A DNA stretch of 64,000 nucleotides from Micromonospora peucetia (GCF_900091625.1 NZ_FMIC01000002.1:7205547-7269546), one strand, 5' to 3'. Counted from the first letter of the stretch, positions 16,864 to 26,778 are shown. Numbers and translations: made by a program. The notes: generated from the sequence alone by a model not told the origin.

Positions 16864-17855
16864 GCCGCGCTCCCCCGGGGGCGGCCGATGACGAACCCGA
16901 AGTTGTACGGATGCACCGGATGGCTGCGCGGAACCGACAGCAGGATCCCGTCGCCGGGCGACCGGTACTCCTCGATGACGGTGAGGTCGACCGGGGAGAT
17001 CAGCCGGCCGAGCAGCTCTCCCCCGGTGGTGGCGGTCAGCAGCCGGTCCTCGGTGATCTCGGGTACCAACATGCCGCCGTGCCCGGGCCGCAGGTCCCAG
17101 GCGACCTCGACGTCGGTGACCGGCCGGGGCGGTGCCGGCTCGTCGAGCATGCCCAGATGGGCCATCACCCGGCGGACGCCGTCGACGTTCCGGGCGATCC
17201 AGTCGTTCTCGCTGCGCGAGCCGAAGCCGAGGCCGCCGACCTCGATGCCGATGGCGGACACCCCGGCGGCACTGGCCGCGTCGAACACCGAGTTCGGGAA
17301 CGCGACCGCGGCGTCCTCGCCCTGGATGTACGGCATACCGAAGGCGACGGCCAGCTCCCGGCTGGCGGCCGACAGCGGGCCGGTCGCGTCGTAGAGCACG
17401 ACGCCCCAGGTGGTGCCCCACGGGCCGGGGTGGAAGTCCAGCAGGTGGGTGGAGCGGTCGACGATCTGTTCGACGAGCACCTGGCCGGTCCGTCCGGTGA
17501 TCGACTCGGTGTCGCGCAGGATCGCCTTGTTCATGTTGACGAAGCCGACCTGCTGGATGTCGTTGGAGTAGCGGGTGACGGTCCGCAGGGCGTACGGGTT
17601 GGCGGCCGGCACGACCACCAGGGTGCCGCGCAGCGTCGCCGGGTCGGTGCCGGCCAGCACCGCGCGCAGCACCGCGTGCGAGAACCACTCGTTGCCGTGC
17701 ACCCCGGAGATCAGGGTGAGCGTCGGCCCGTCGGCGGTGCCCGTCAGCACGTGGGCGTGGATGGCCAGTTCCGAGCCGTCCAGATCGGTCAGTACGGGGA
17801 ACCGGAGGATCTGGCGTTCCCCGGCACGGGTTCGCAGCGGTACACGGGAGGTCAT
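16860..17855 (-). CDS. AstE/aspartoacylase-family zinc carboxyamidase
   Basis: A 331-residue M14-like deacylase of the succinylglutamate desuccinylase/aspartoacylase family. The zinc site is visible as HxxE in [10 protein letters not shown] and the third His in LLDFHPGP. The family removes acyl groups from N-acyl amino acids or trims peptides. Here it is embedded in a peptide importer operon, four bases after the DppC-DppD gene and overlapping dppF, so it probably processes the imported ligand in the cytoplasm. I chose ATG 17855 (MTSRVPL); the longer upstream frame runs into the neighbouring gene. The natural substrate is not known. Confidence 0.85.
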   Translation of the reverse strand: MTSRVPLRTRAGERQILRFPVLTDLDGSELAIHAHVLTGTADGPTLTLISGVHGNEWFSHAVLRAVLAGTDPATLRGTLVVVPAANPYALRTVTRYSNDIQQVGFVNMNKAILRDTESITGRTGQVLVEQIVDRSTHLLDFHPGPWGTTWGVVLYDATGPLSAASRELAVAFGMPYIQGEDAAVAFPNSVFDAASAAGVSAIGIEVGGLGFGSRSENDWIARNVDGVRRVMAHLGMLDEPAPPRPVTDVEVAWDLRPGHGGMLVPEITEDRLLTATTGGELLGRLISPVDLTVIEEYRSPGDGILLSVPRSHPVHPYNFGFVIGRPRGSAA

Positions 17856-17859
17856 GTCG

Positions 17860-19818
17860 TCACGGCCTTTCGGGGATGGACGAGGTGGTGGTCTCCGGCA
17901 GGGCATCGCCGGGTGGGGGCAGGAGCAGGCACGCCGCCAGGTGGCCGACGGTCACCGGGACGAGGTTCGGCACGGCGGTCGAGCAGTCGGGCGTACGGAG
18001 CCCGCAGCGGGGGGCGAACGCGCATCCGGCCGGCAGTGCGGTCATGCTCGGCGGTGAGCCGGGGATCGCCCACAGCTCCTCGTCGGCGGGCCGGTCGAGG
18101 CGGGGCACGGAGCCCAGCAGACCCTGGGTGTAGGGCATCGAGGGGTTGTCGAACACGTCGGCGGCGGTGCCGACCTCGACGAGGCGGCCGGCGTACATCA
18201 CCGCGATCCGGTCGGCGATCTCGGCCACGATCCCGAGGTCGTGGGTGATCATCAGGATCGCCGCGCCGGTACGCTCCCGGACGGCCCGCAGCGCGGCGAG
18301 CACCTGGGCCTGGACGGTGACGTCCAGGGCGGTCGTGGGCTCGTCGGCGATGATCAGATCCGGGTCGTTGGCGATGGCCATCGCGATCACCACCCGCTGG
18401 CGCATGCCGCCGGAGAACTGGTGCGGGTAGTCGCCGAGCCGGTTGCGGGCGTCCGGGATCCCGACGGTGTCCAGCAGCTCCACGGCACGGGCCCGGGCGG
18501 CGGCCCGGGAGCAGCCCTGGTGTACGCGGACGGCCTCGGCGACCTGGTCACCGATGGTGTGCACCGGGCTCAGCGAGGACATCGGGTCCTGGAACACCAT
18601 GGCGATCCGGCTGCCTCGCAGCCGCCGGAACTGCGGCTCGGCCAGTCCGACGAGTTCCTGGCCGGCGAAGTGGACCGAGCCGCTGACGGTGGCGGTGGGC
18701 GGCAGCAACCCCATCAGCGCCGCGGCGCTGACGGACTTGCCCGAGCCGGACTCGCCGACCAGGCCGACGACTTCGCCACGGCGCAGGTCCAGGTCGAGGT
18801 GGCGGACCGCGGGCACGTCGCCGCCGTCGGCGGCGAACACCACCCGCAGGTCGCGGACCGACAGCAGCACGTCGTCGGGTACCGCGTCGGTACGGGCCGC
18901 CGGCTGGGCCAGGTACCGGCGGCGGCGCGGGCCCCTGGTCTGGGTCGGGTCGAGGGCGTCGCGCAGCCCGTCTCCGACGAAGTTGATGGACAGGGCGATG
19001 AGCAGGATGACCAGGCCCGGGAAGTAGAACAGCCAGGGCCGGGTGGCGACGGCGGACTGCGCGTTGGCCACCAGCAGGCCGAGGGAGGTGTCCGGCGGCT
19101 GGACACCGAAGCCGATGAACGACAGCGCGGTCTCGGCGAGGATCGCGGTGGCGACCAGGATGGTCACCGACACGATGATCGGGGCGGCCACGTTGGGCAG
19201 GACGTGCCGCAGCATGATCCGGACATCGGACGAGCCCAGCGCCCGGGCGGCGGAGATGAACTCGCGTTCCCGCAGGCCGAGTACGACACCACGGACGACC
19301 CGGGCGACGCTGGTCCACATCAGCGCGGCGAGTACGGCCGCGATGAGCATCCATCCGCCGCCGCTGCCGGCGAAGTTGTGCCCGAGTACGGCGGCGACCG
19401 CAATCGTCGGCACAGTGAGGAAAAGGTCCACCAGCCGCATCAGCAGTGCGTCGGTGCGACCACGGTAGTAGCCGGCCACGATGCCGATCACGGTGCCGAC
19501 CACCGCCGCGCCGAACGCCACGGTGAGCGCGATAAGCAGTGACTGCTGGGTACCGCGCATCACCTGGGCGAGCAGGTCGTGGCCGAGCGAGTCGGTGCCC
19601 AGCGGGTGGGCTCCCGACGGCGGCTGCGAGTTGTCGGGTGTGATGTCGTCGTGACCGTAGCGCCACAGCAACGGGCCGACGAACGCGAACAACGCGACGA
19701 GCACGAGGACCACCAGCGCGGCCGCGGCGAGCCGGTGCCGGCGGAACCGGGCGAGGACACCGCGCCATGGACCGGGCGCGGCGACGGGTGCGGACACCGG
19801 TGGCGATTCAACGGACAC
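17860..19818 (-). CDS. fused ABC importer permease and ATPase (DppC-DppD)
   Basis: A 652-residue fusion. Residues about 1-300 are a DppC-type permease with several membrane helices and the EAA-like loop (REREFISAARALGSSD). A short linker follows, then from about 325 a DppD ATPase with Walker A (GESGSGKS), signature FSGGMRQRV and Walker B (LIIADEPTTALD) and the C-terminal HPY domain. This fusion is known in actinomycete peptide/nickel importers. Its start overlaps the end of the DppB gene by 11 bases. It needs the separate DppB and DppF to complete the transporter. Confidence 0.93.
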   Translation of the reverse strand: MSVESPPVSAPVAAPGPWRGVLARFRRHRLAAAALVVLVLVALFAFVGPLLWRYGHDDITPDNSQPPSGAHPLGTDSLGHDLLAQVMRGTQQSLLIALTVAFGAAVVGTVIGIVAGYYRGRTDALLMRLVDLFLTVPTIAVAAVLGHNFAGSGGGWMLIAAVLAALMWTSVARVVRGVVLGLREREFISAARALGSSDVRIMLRHVLPNVAAPIIVSVTILVATAILAETALSFIGFGVQPPDTSLGLLVANAQSAVATRPWLFYFPGLVILLIALSINFVGDGLRDALDPTQTRGPRRRRYLAQPAARTDAVPDDVLLSVRDLRVVFAADGGDVPAVRHLDLDLRRGEVVGLVGESGSGKSVSAAALMGLLPPTATVSGSVHFAGQELVGLAEPQFRRLRGSRIAMVFQDPMSSLSPVHTIGDQVAEAVRVHQGCSRAAARARAVELLDTVGIPDARNRLGDYPHQFSGGMRQRVVIAMAIANDPDLIIADEPTTALDVTVQAQVLAALRAVRERTGAAILMITHDLGIVAEIADRIAVMYAGRLVEVGTAADVFDNPSMPYTQGLLGSVPRLDRPADEELWAIPGSPPSMTALPAGCAFAPRCGLRTPDCSTAVPNLVPVTVGHLAACLLLPPPGDALPETTTSSIPERP

Positions 19819-20797
19819 GACGGATCCTCGGATCGAGAGCGGCGTACAGGATGTCGGCGAGCAGGTTGAACAGGACCACCGCGACCGCCGCCACGAGCAG
19901 CCACGCCATCACAGCGTTGACGTCCCGTCCGTTGATGGACTCCAGCAGGTAGTCGCCCATGCCCCGCCACTGGAAGACGGTCTCGGTGACCACCGCCCCG
20001 GCGAAGACGGCGGTGAAGTCCAATGCGATGACCGTCACCAGTGGGGTGAGCGCCGTACGCAGGGCGTACTTGCGTAGTACCGTGCGCCGTCGCAGGCCCT
20101 TGGCGGTGGCCAGCTTGACGTAGTCGCTGCCGAGCACGTCCAGCATCGAGGAGCGCTGGAACCGGCTCCACGCGGCGAAGTTGATCAGCACCAGCGTGAT
20201 GGTCGGCAGCACCAGGTGGCCGGCGAAGTCGGCGATCCGGCCGCCCAGGGTGGGCGGCGGGATCACCGAACTGTCGCCGACTGTGTAGATCAGGGTGCGG
20301 CCGGCGAGGGTGTTCAGTTCGATGCCGCCCTGCTTGAGCAGTACGGCCAGCCAGAAGGAGGGCATCGCCAGGAACAGGAAGCCGGTCGAGGTGAACAGGT
20401 AGTCCAGCCAGGAGTACTGCCGGACCGCGCTGACGACCCCGACCAGGATCGCCAGCACGGCCGCGATCAGCATCGCGATGAGGACGAACCGCATCGTGAT
20501 GCCCAGGCGCGAGCCGATCTCCATGCCGATGTCGGCGTTGCGGTCGACCGACGGACCCAGGTCGCCCTGGAGGACCCCGGTCAGCCAGTTCCAGTACCGC
20601 TGTAGCACGGGCTGGTCCAGCCCGAGCCGTGCCTCCTCGGCGGCGATCGTGTGTGGCGGCACCGGTGGTTGTCGCTCCCGGAGTTCGGCCAGCGGATCAC
20701 CCGACTTGGCCACGGCCAGGAATATCAGGAACGTCGACACGAACAGCACCGGAATGGCGACGAGCAGCCGCCGCAGGGCGAAGCCCACGATCTCCAT
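19808..20797 (-). CDS. peptide ABC importer permease, DppB type
   Basis: A 329-residue permease with an N-terminal helix (LLVAIPVLFVSTFLIFLAV), a large extracytoplasmic loop and four to five further helices, plus the BPD_transp_1 cytoplasmic loop (YVKLATAKGLRRRTVL). It forms the membrane channel with the DppC half of the fused protein. It overlaps that gene and follows the signal-less binding protein gene by 27 bases. Confidence 0.93.
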   Translation of the reverse strand: MEIVGFALRRLLVAIPVLFVSTFLIFLAVAKSGDPLAELRERQPPVPPHTIAAEEARLGLDQPVLQRYWNWLTGVLQGDLGPSVDRNADIGMEIGSRLGITMRFVLIAMLIAAVLAILVGVVSAVRQYSWLDYLFTSTGFLFLAMPSFWLAVLLKQGGIELNTLAGRTLIYTVGDSSVIPPPTLGGRIADFAGHLVLPTITLVLINFAAWSRFQRSSMLDVLGSDYVKLATAKGLRRRTVLRKYALRTALTPLVTVIALDFTAVFAGAVVTETVFQWRGMGDYLLESINGRDVNAVMAWLLVAAVAVVLFNLLADILYAALDPRIRRVR

Positions 20798-20824
20798 GAG
20801 GAACCTTCCCGCGCCCGCTGCCGG

Positions 20825-22315
20825 CTAGCCTTCGCCGCCGGTGATCTTCCGGAGGCGACCCCAGTGCCAGAACGGGATCCGGAAGTCGACCTGGTCGGCC
20901 CAGCCGAAGAACTGGTCGCTGCGCAGCAGGTAGATGCAGTACCAGAACAGTGGCACCACGCTCGCGTCGCGGGCCCACACCTCCTGGAGCTGCCGGTAGT
21001 GCGCGATCCGCTCGGCCATGTCGGTGGTGGACCGGGCGGCGACGTAGCAGGCGTCCGCGTCGGGATTGGCGAGCGCGAGGTGGTTGCGCTGCCCGCCGCC
21101 CGCCAGCCGGCTGGCGGTGATGTCCGGGTCGGGCATCATGTTCCCGCCGCTGATGGTCAGGTCGAAGTCGCCGTCCCGGCCGATCTGCCGCGACCACGTC
21201 TCCGAGTCCAGCCCGGCGTACTCGACGTGCACGCCGATCGCCGCGAGGTCCTCGGTGACGCTGCGCGCCAGCCCGCCGTGGCCGTCGAAGGTGGCCATGT
21301 AGTACATCCGCAGCGACAGCCGACGACCGTCCGCGCCGCGCGGGTATCCGGCCTCGTCGAGCAACTTCTCGGCCGTGGCCGCGTCGTGGCCGACCGCCGT
21401 GACGTCACGGGCCACGCCGAAGCTGTTGCCGGGGAAGAAGTTGGCCCACGGCTCCGACCAGCCCGGCTCGGCGAAGCGTTCGAGGCGGCTGCGGTCCACG
21501 GCGTGCGCGAGCGCCATCCGCAGCCGGCGGTCGGCCCACCGCTCCTGCCGGTAGTTGAAGCTCAGCAACGCGACGCCGGGACCACGCTCGCGGTACACGC
21601 TGGCGTGCTCCGACCCCTCGGCCAGCGGCAGCCGCTTCATGGTGAGCACGTCCTGCGGCGCGTAGTGTGCCCTGCCGTCGGCGATCATGCGTACGCACTC
21701 GTCGAGGTCCGGTTCGACGACGATGGTCACCTGGTCCACGCCGGCCGGCGGTCCCCAGTACCCGTCCCAGGCCTCCAGCACGATCCGCCCGTTGGGCACC
21801 ATCTCGACGAACCGGAACGGGCCGGAGCCGACCGGCTGCTGGTTGTACGGGTTGGTCGCCCAGTCGGTGCCCTCGTACAGGTGCTTGGGCAGGATGTGGG
21901 TGGCCGCGAAGTTTCCGAGCTGGGTGAGGAACGCGGCGTTGGGCTGCTCCAGGTGGTATTCGACCAGGTGGTCGTCGAGCACCTTGATGTCGGCGATGCC
22001 GTGCAGGAACGACGCGGCGTGGTACCCGTTCGCCAGGGCGGTCAGGTGGGTGTAGGCGACGTCGTGGGCGGTGACCGGCCGGCCGTCGTGCCAGCGGGCG
22101 TGCCGGTTGAGGGTGAACCGCCAGCGCCGGGCGCCGTCCAGGCATTCCCAGTGCTCGGCCAGGTCCGGGTAGGACGCGGCGCCACCGACCTCGGTGACGA
22201 CGAGCCGGCTGAAGATGTTGTTGGCGACGAAGTAGCCGGCGCCCCCGACGAAGTTGCGGTACGACTCGTTGATCTCGGTCGTACCGTTGGGTACGACGAC
22301 GATGTACTCGTCCAA
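20825..22315 (-). CDS. family 5 substrate-binding protein paralogue without signal peptide
   Basis: A 496-residue SBP_bac_5 protein with the family block YPDLAEHWE..WRFTLNRHARWHDGRPVTAHDV. The start is the TTG at 22315, set by GAGGAGAGG just upstream. No signal peptide, lipobox or usable upstream start exists, so the protein should stay in the cytoplasm unless exported in an unknown way. It is a close paralogue of the next gene upstream: both share the NFVGGAGYFVANN-type opening and end in FWHWGR followed by a basic tail. Its role beside a normal lipoprotein binding protein is unclear. Confidence 0.88.
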   Translation of the reverse strand: MDEYIVVVPNGTTEINESYRNFVGGAGYFVANNIFSRLVVTEVGGAASYPDLAEHWECLDGARRWRFTLNRHARWHDGRPVTAHDVAYTHLTALANGYHAASFLHGIADIKVLDDHLVEYHLEQPNAAFLTQLGNFAATHILPKHLYEGTDWATNPYNQQPVGSGPFRFVEMVPNGRIVLEAWDGYWGPPAGVDQVTIVVEPDLDECVRMIADGRAHYAPQDVLTMKRLPLAEGSEHASVYRERGPGVALLSFNYRQERWADRRLRMALAHAVDRSRLERFAEPGWSEPWANFFPGNSFGVARDVTAVGHDAATAEKLLDEAGYPRGADGRRLSLRMYYMATFDGHGGLARSVTEDLAAIGVHVEYAGLDSETWSRQIGRDGDFDLTISGGNMMPDPDITASRLAGGGQRNHLALANPDADACYVAARSTTDMAERIAHYRQLQEVWARDASVVPLFWYCIYLLRSDQFFGWADQVDFRIPFWHWGRLRKITGGEG

Positions 22316-22375
22316 GACCTCTCCTCGGTGATCAGGGCGGGGATTGCCCAGGTGTCCTACGGATGGATGGAAGGG

Positions 22376-23875
22376 TCAGCGCACGGGCCGGATCCGGCCC
22401 CAGTGCCAGAACGGCACCCGGAAGCCGACCTGGTCCGGCCAGCCGAAGAAGCTGTCGCTGCGCAGGTAGTAGGCCGCGTACCAGAACAGCGGCACCCAGT
22501 CGACGTTGCGGGCCCAGACCCGCTGCAGTTCCCGGTAGTGCTCGCCGCGCTGGTCCCGGTCGGTGGTGGCCCGGGCAGCCGCGTAGCAGGCGTCGGCCTC
22601 CGGGTCGGAGAGCCGGGCGTGGTTGCGTCCGCCGCCGGTCTCGAACCGGCTCGCGGTGATCTCCGGGTCGGGGACCATGTTGCCGCCGCTGATCGTGAGG
22701 TCGAACGCGGCGTCGCCGGCCACCTGGCGGGCCCAGGTCGGCGAGTCGAGCCCGGCGACCTCGACGTCCAGCCCGACGGCACGCAGGTCCTCGGCGACCG
22801 CCGCGGCGATACCCGCGTGGCCGGTGAAGTTCTTCATGTACGCCAGCCGCAGCGTCGGCCGGTCGGCGCCGGCCGACGTGATCCCGGCCGCGTCGAGCAG
22901 CCGGACCGCCTCCGCCGGGTCGAAGGCCGGTGCGGTCGCGTCATCGGCGTACGCCCAGTCCACGCTGCGCGGCAGGTAGTGGGCGTACGGCTCGGACCAG
23001 CCCGGATCGGACAGCGGGGCCAGCCGGCGGCGGTCGACCGCGTGCGCGACGGCGGCGCGGGCCCGTCGGTCGCCCCACCGTTCCTGGGTGTGGTTGAAGC
23101 CGAGCACGGCGATCCCCGGGCCGCGTTTGCGCCACACCGACGCGACCTCGCTCCCCTCGGCCAGGTGCAGCCGGGGGAAGGTGAGCACGTCCTGGACCAT
23201 GTAGTGGGCCCGCCCGTCGGCGACCTTGCGGACGGCCTCGTCGAGGTCGGGCTCGATGTCGAGGATGACCCGGTCGACCTGGGGGCGGGGCCCCCAGTAG
23301 CCGTCCCACGCCTCCAGCACCACCCGCTCGCCGGGTACGTGCTCGACGAACCGGAACGGGCCGGAGCCGACCGGCTGCTGGTTGTACGGGTTGGTCGCCC
23401 AGTCGGTGCCCTCGTACAGGTGCCTGGGCAGGATGTGGGCGAACACCAGGTTGCCGAGTTGGGCGAGGAATCCGGCGTTGGGCCGACGGAGCACGTACCG
23501 CAGCTCGTGCGGGCCGAGCACCTCGATGTCCTGCACGTCGTGCAGGAACGACGCGGCGTGGTATCCGTTGGCCAGGGCGGTCAGGTGGGTGTACGCGACG
23601 TCCTCGGCGGTCACCGGCTCACCGTCGTGCCAGCGGGCCTGCCGGTTGAACTGGAACCGCAGCGTACGGGCGTCGGGCGCCATCTCCCAGTGTTCGGCGA
23701 GGTCCGGGTATGCCGCCGGGGATCCGGTGTCGAACACGACGAGGCGGCTGTAGATGTTGTTCGCCACGAAGTAGCCGGCCGAGCCGACGAAGTTGCGGTA
23801 GACCTCGTTGAATTCCACGGCCGGGGACGGGACCTCGACGATGAAGTCCCGGCCGGGCCGGTGCTCACCCGTCAT
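22376..23875 (-). CDS. family 5 substrate-binding protein paralogue without signal peptide
   Basis: A 499-residue SBP_bac_5 protein, paralogous over its whole length to the neighbouring gene (for example VGSAGYFVANNIYSRLVV, GSGPFRFVE, LTISGGNMVPDPEITAS). ATG 23875 overlaps the stop of the lipoprotein gene (ATGA), which fixes the start and leaves no room for a signal peptide. The tandem pair looks like a local duplication. Possible roles are an intracellular ligand buffer, a regulator-like sensor as in SgrR without its DNA-binding part, or a non-classical exported protein. Confidence 0.88.
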   Translation of the reverse strand: MTGEHRPGRDFIVEVPSPAVEFNEVYRNFVGSAGYFVANNIYSRLVVFDTGSPAAYPDLAEHWEMAPDARTLRFQFNRQARWHDGEPVTAEDVAYTHLTALANGYHAASFLHDVQDIEVLGPHELRYVLRRPNAGFLAQLGNLVFAHILPRHLYEGTDWATNPYNQQPVGSGPFRFVEHVPGERVVLEAWDGYWGPRPQVDRVILDIEPDLDEAVRKVADGRAHYMVQDVLTFPRLHLAEGSEVASVWRKRGPGIAVLGFNHTQERWGDRRARAAVAHAVDRRRLAPLSDPGWSEPYAHYLPRSVDWAYADDATAPAFDPAEAVRLLDAAGITSAGADRPTLRLAYMKNFTGHAGIAAAVAEDLRAVGLDVEVAGLDSPTWARQVAGDAAFDLTISGGNMVPDPEITASRFETGGGRNHARLSDPEADACYAAARATTDRDQRGEHYRELQRVWARNVDWVPLFWYAAYYLRSDSFFGWPDQVGFRVPFWHWGRIRPVR

Positions 23876-25581
23876 TCCTTGACCCCCCACTCCTGGGTGT
23901 TGTAGCTGGTGCCGAAGCGGGTCGGGTTGACCCGGATGTTGCCGAGGTCGCTGCGGTACGCGACCAGGGTCGGGGTCTGGTAGATCGGCAGCGTCACGGC
24001 CTGCTCGCTGATCCGGGTGTCCACCTTGTTCAGCAGGTCGACGACCTGCTTCGGGTCCAGGGTGCGGGCGGCGTCGGTGAGCCAGCCGTCGATCTCCTGG
24101 TCCTTGTAGCCGGTGTGGGTGCCCTTCGAGCCGAACACGGACTGCGCGGTGGCGGTGGGGATGACGTCGAGGTTGGTGCCGAAGACGATCAGGTCGAAGT
24201 CGCCGGTGTTGACCGTGGTGCCGAGGCTGTCGGTCTCCTGGAGCTGGAGCGTGACGCCGAGCTGCTTGAGCTGGTTCTGGACGAGCACCGAGGTGTCCAG
24301 CCGGACCTGGTTGCCCTTGCTGTAGCGCATCCGCAGCGGCGGTACCGGCTTGCCCTTCGGGTCGGTGAGCTGGCCGTTTCCGAGCACGTAGCCGGCGTCG
24401 GTGAGGATCTTCTTCGCGGCCTCGATGTTGCCGTCGCCGAGCCCCGCCGAGGTCACGTTGTCGGTGTAGGCGTCGACCCCTTCGAGCTTCTGGCCGGGCA
24501 TGAAGTTGCGGTTGCCGAGCGGCTTGGTGCCGGCCGCGAACTGGCCGATGGTCTTGTCGATGATCGCCTGCCGGTCGACCGCGGCGAAGATCGCCCGGCG
24601 CAGGGCGACGTCGGCCAGGGCCGGGTGGGCGGTGTTGATGTCCAGGTGCTCGTAGACCAGGCCGGAGGCCAGCGACGTGGTGACGTTGCTGATGCCCTTG
24701 AGCTGCTGGACGAGGTCGAGGGTGGGGCGGGGTACGACGACCTGGATCTCGTTGTTGGCCATCGCGGTGACGGCCTGCCGCTCGTCGGTGAGGATCCGGA
24801 AGACGAGCTGGTCCAGGTGTGGGCCGTCGCCGTACCACTTGGGGTTCTTCTTCATGGTGACCGACTGGTTCGGCACGTACTCGGAGATCACGTACGGCCC
24901 GCCCGACCAGGTCGGCACCGTGCTGCTGAAGTGGTCGTTGAACGAGGTGGCCAGGTCGCCGTGCTGGGCGGCGATGTGCGCCGGCAGCAGGTGCGGGAAC
25001 ATCAGCCGCCACGGCTGGTAGGTGTTCTTGAACTCGACGGTGACGGTCTTGCCGTTGTCGCTGCCGTTCACCGAGGCCACCTGGTCGTACCCGGCCTGGG
25101 TGGCCGGCTCGCAGGTGGGGCACTGCTGCGGGTCCTGGACCTGCCAGGTGTACTTGAAGTCGTCGGCGGTGATCGGCGTCCCGTCCGACCAGGCGGCTTC
25201 CGGCCGGATGCGGTACTCGACGGTCTGTGGCGAGTCCTTGACGACCTTGACCTCGGTGACCAGCGCGTCGTTCTTGGCCATCGTGAAGTCGGGCTGGGAG
25301 ATCATCGCGTGTGGCAGCACCGGGTTGAGGATCTGCCGGTAGCCGAAGACGTCGCCGGTGGCGTGCAGGATGTTCCAGTTCTTGACGTCGACCTCGATCG
25401 AGTAGGCGAGCGTTCCGCCGTCCTTGACCTTGGCCTGGTTGGCATCGACCTGGCCGGCCTTGATGCCGTCGCCGACGTTCTCGTCGCCCCCGCCGGTGCT
25501 ACAGGCGGCGAGCAGTAGGGGCAGCAGGGCGAACCCGGCTGTCGCAGCCCGCAGGCGGCGGTGTGGTTTGCGGTGAGACAC
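23872..25581 (-). CDS. lipoprotein substrate-binding protein of peptide ABC importer
   Basis: A 569-residue SBP_bac_5 lipoprotein. The lipobox LLAAC places the lipid-modified Cys at residue 27, behind a basic, hydrophobic signal (HRRLRAATAGFALLPLLL). GTG 25581 is chosen because GGGAGG stands seven bases upstream; a longer open frame upstream has no such site. It captures the ligand outside the membrane for the DppB/DppCD/DppF transporter. It is the first gene of the operon and faces the IclR gene across a 348-bp divergent region. Confidence 0.92.
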   Translation of the reverse strand: MSHRKPHRRLRAATAGFALLPLLLAACSTGGGDENVGDGIKAGQVDANQAKVKDGGTLAYSIEVDVKNWNILHATGDVFGYRQILNPVLPHAMISQPDFTMAKNDALVTEVKVVKDSPQTVEYRIRPEAAWSDGTPITADDFKYTWQVQDPQQCPTCEPATQAGYDQVASVNGSDNGKTVTVEFKNTYQPWRLMFPHLLPAHIAAQHGDLATSFNDHFSSTVPTWSGGPYVISEYVPNQSVTMKKNPKWYGDGPHLDQLVFRILTDERQAVTAMANNEIQVVVPRPTLDLVQQLKGISNVTTSLASGLVYEHLDINTAHPALADVALRRAIFAAVDRQAIIDKTIGQFAAGTKPLGNRNFMPGQKLEGVDAYTDNVTSAGLGDGNIEAAKKILTDAGYVLGNGQLTDPKGKPVPPLRMRYSKGNQVRLDTSVLVQNQLKQLGVTLQLQETDSLGTTVNTGDFDLIVFGTNLDVIPTATAQSVFGSKGTHTGYKDQEIDGWLTDAARTLDPKQVVDLLNKVDTRISEQAVTLPIYQTPTLVAYRSDLGNIRVNPTRFGTSYNTQEWGVKE

Positions 25582-25733
25582 GGATGACCTCCCGGTATGT
25601 GGACGTTCGTCGTGCTGCGCGGGGTCAGGGGGTTCAGACCGCGATGCGCTGGTACCGGGGGCCAGGCTGGCCAGCCGGCGTGGCCCCGACATGCGCACCA
25701 GGACCAGGTGGCGTGCATCGACCGGAGCTTCTT

Positions 25734-25757
25734 TCCACAGAGTGGATAGTAGTATCC
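25734..25757. promoter_or_regulatory. candidate IclR operator in divergent region (25582-25929)
   Basis: TCCACAGAGTGGA (25734-25746) is a palindrome with 5-bp arms and overlaps a second one, GGATAGTAGTATCC (25744-25757). They sit in the most AT-rich part of the 348-bp region between the importer operon and the IclR gene. The rest of this region holds no gene I can support. Binding by the IclR protein is inferred from position. Confidence 0.5.
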
Positions 25758-25929
25758 GCATCGCGCACGTCAAGTGTTCGTTCGGAGGATCTGATCTGAC
25801 CGGGCGGATACGCCGCCACCGGCACCGAACGGCAGGCGGGTGGCTACAGCGCCGACACCGCCGCACGGCATACGATGTGCGCCGCGCTGGCATCAGCGGA
25901 GGATCACGGCAGCACGGGAACGAGGGGGC

Positions 25930-26727
25930 ATGGGGCGCGAAGGCGACAGCGGAGGAGGCGGCGTCCAGTCCGTCATGCGGGCATTGCAAATCATGAATGT
26001 CATTGCCGACACCGGGGCGCCGTGCGGGCTGTCCGAGCTGGCGACCGCCACCGGCCTGCCGATCGCCACCATCCACCGGCTACTTCGGACGCTGATCAAC
26101 GCGGGCATGCTGCGGCAGGAGCCGGACCGCCGATACGCCCTGGGCAGCGCCCTCATCCACCTCGGCGACCAGGCCCTGACCATGATCGCCCCACTGATCC
26201 GGCCGCACCTGGCCACGCTGGTCGAGGCCCTCGGGGAGACCGCCAACGCGGCACGGCTGGAGGGGACCCACATCGTCTACCTTGCCCAGGTCTCCTCCCG
26301 TCACCAGATGCGGATGTTCATCGAGGTCGGCCGGCGGGTGGAGGCGTACCGGACCGCTGTCGGCAAGGCGATGCTCGCCCAACTCGACGACCGGGTCATC
26401 GCCGACGTGTATGCCAACACCGAGTTCGTCGCGGCCACGCCGACCAGCATCACCAGCCTGGACGACCTGCTGCGGGAGTTGCGGGCGGTGCGGACGAACG
26501 GCTTCGCCACCGACGACGGCGAACAGGAGATCGGGGTGCGATGTGTCGCGGTGGCCGTTCCCGGTCCACCCGGCACCCTGGCCCTGTCCGTGTCGGGGCC
26601 GACCGCCCGGATCAACGACAGCCTGGTCGCCCAGGCCGTACCGCTGCTGCAACAGTCGTCGTCCATGATCGCCGCGGCGACCCGCGCCGCCCACACCGGA
26701 CTGCCGGCCCCTCGGGCACACCGTTAG
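25930..26727 (+). CDS. IclR-family regulator, divergent to importer operon
   Basis: A 265-residue regulator with an N-terminal winged helix (GLSELATATGLPIATIHRLLRTL) and the IclR ligand domain ending in EQEIGVRCVAVAV. ATG 25930 follows GAGGGGG by a few bases and removes a poor-quality N-terminal extension. It is divergent from the peptide importer and probably controls it, perhaps with a small acid as effector. It is paralogous to the second IclR protein near the malate synthase gene (shared TIHRLxRTL, MRMFxEVGRRV, GEQExGVRCVA). Confidence 0.9.
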   Translation: MGREGDSGGGGVQSVMRALQIMNVIADTGAPCGLSELATATGLPIATIHRLLRTLINAGMLRQEPDRRYALGSALIHLGDQALTMIAPLIRPHLATLVEALGETANAARLEGTHIVYLAQVSSRHQMRMFIEVGRRVEAYRTAVGKAMLAQLDDRVIADVYANTEFVAATPTSITSLDDLLRELRAVRTNGFATDDGEQEIGVRCVAVAVPGPPGTLALSVSGPTARINDSLVAQAVPLLQQSSSMIAAATRAAHTGLPAPRAHR

Positions 26728-26749
26728 ACCGGTTCCCCGGCACCTGCCC

Positions 26750-26778
26750 GGACCGCCGGGCATTACGCCCGACGGTCC
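26750..26778. terminator. hairpin between convergent IclR and malate synthase genes
   Basis: GGACCGCCGGGC, a five-base loop (ATTAC), then GCCCGACGGTCC: a 12-bp stem with one mismatch between two converging genes. Confidence 0.65.

Noticed and set aside
20651-23905. 1084-codon plus-strand frame
   Set aside because: Antisense to two substrate-binding-protein genes; its internal similarity only mirrors the paralogy of those genes.
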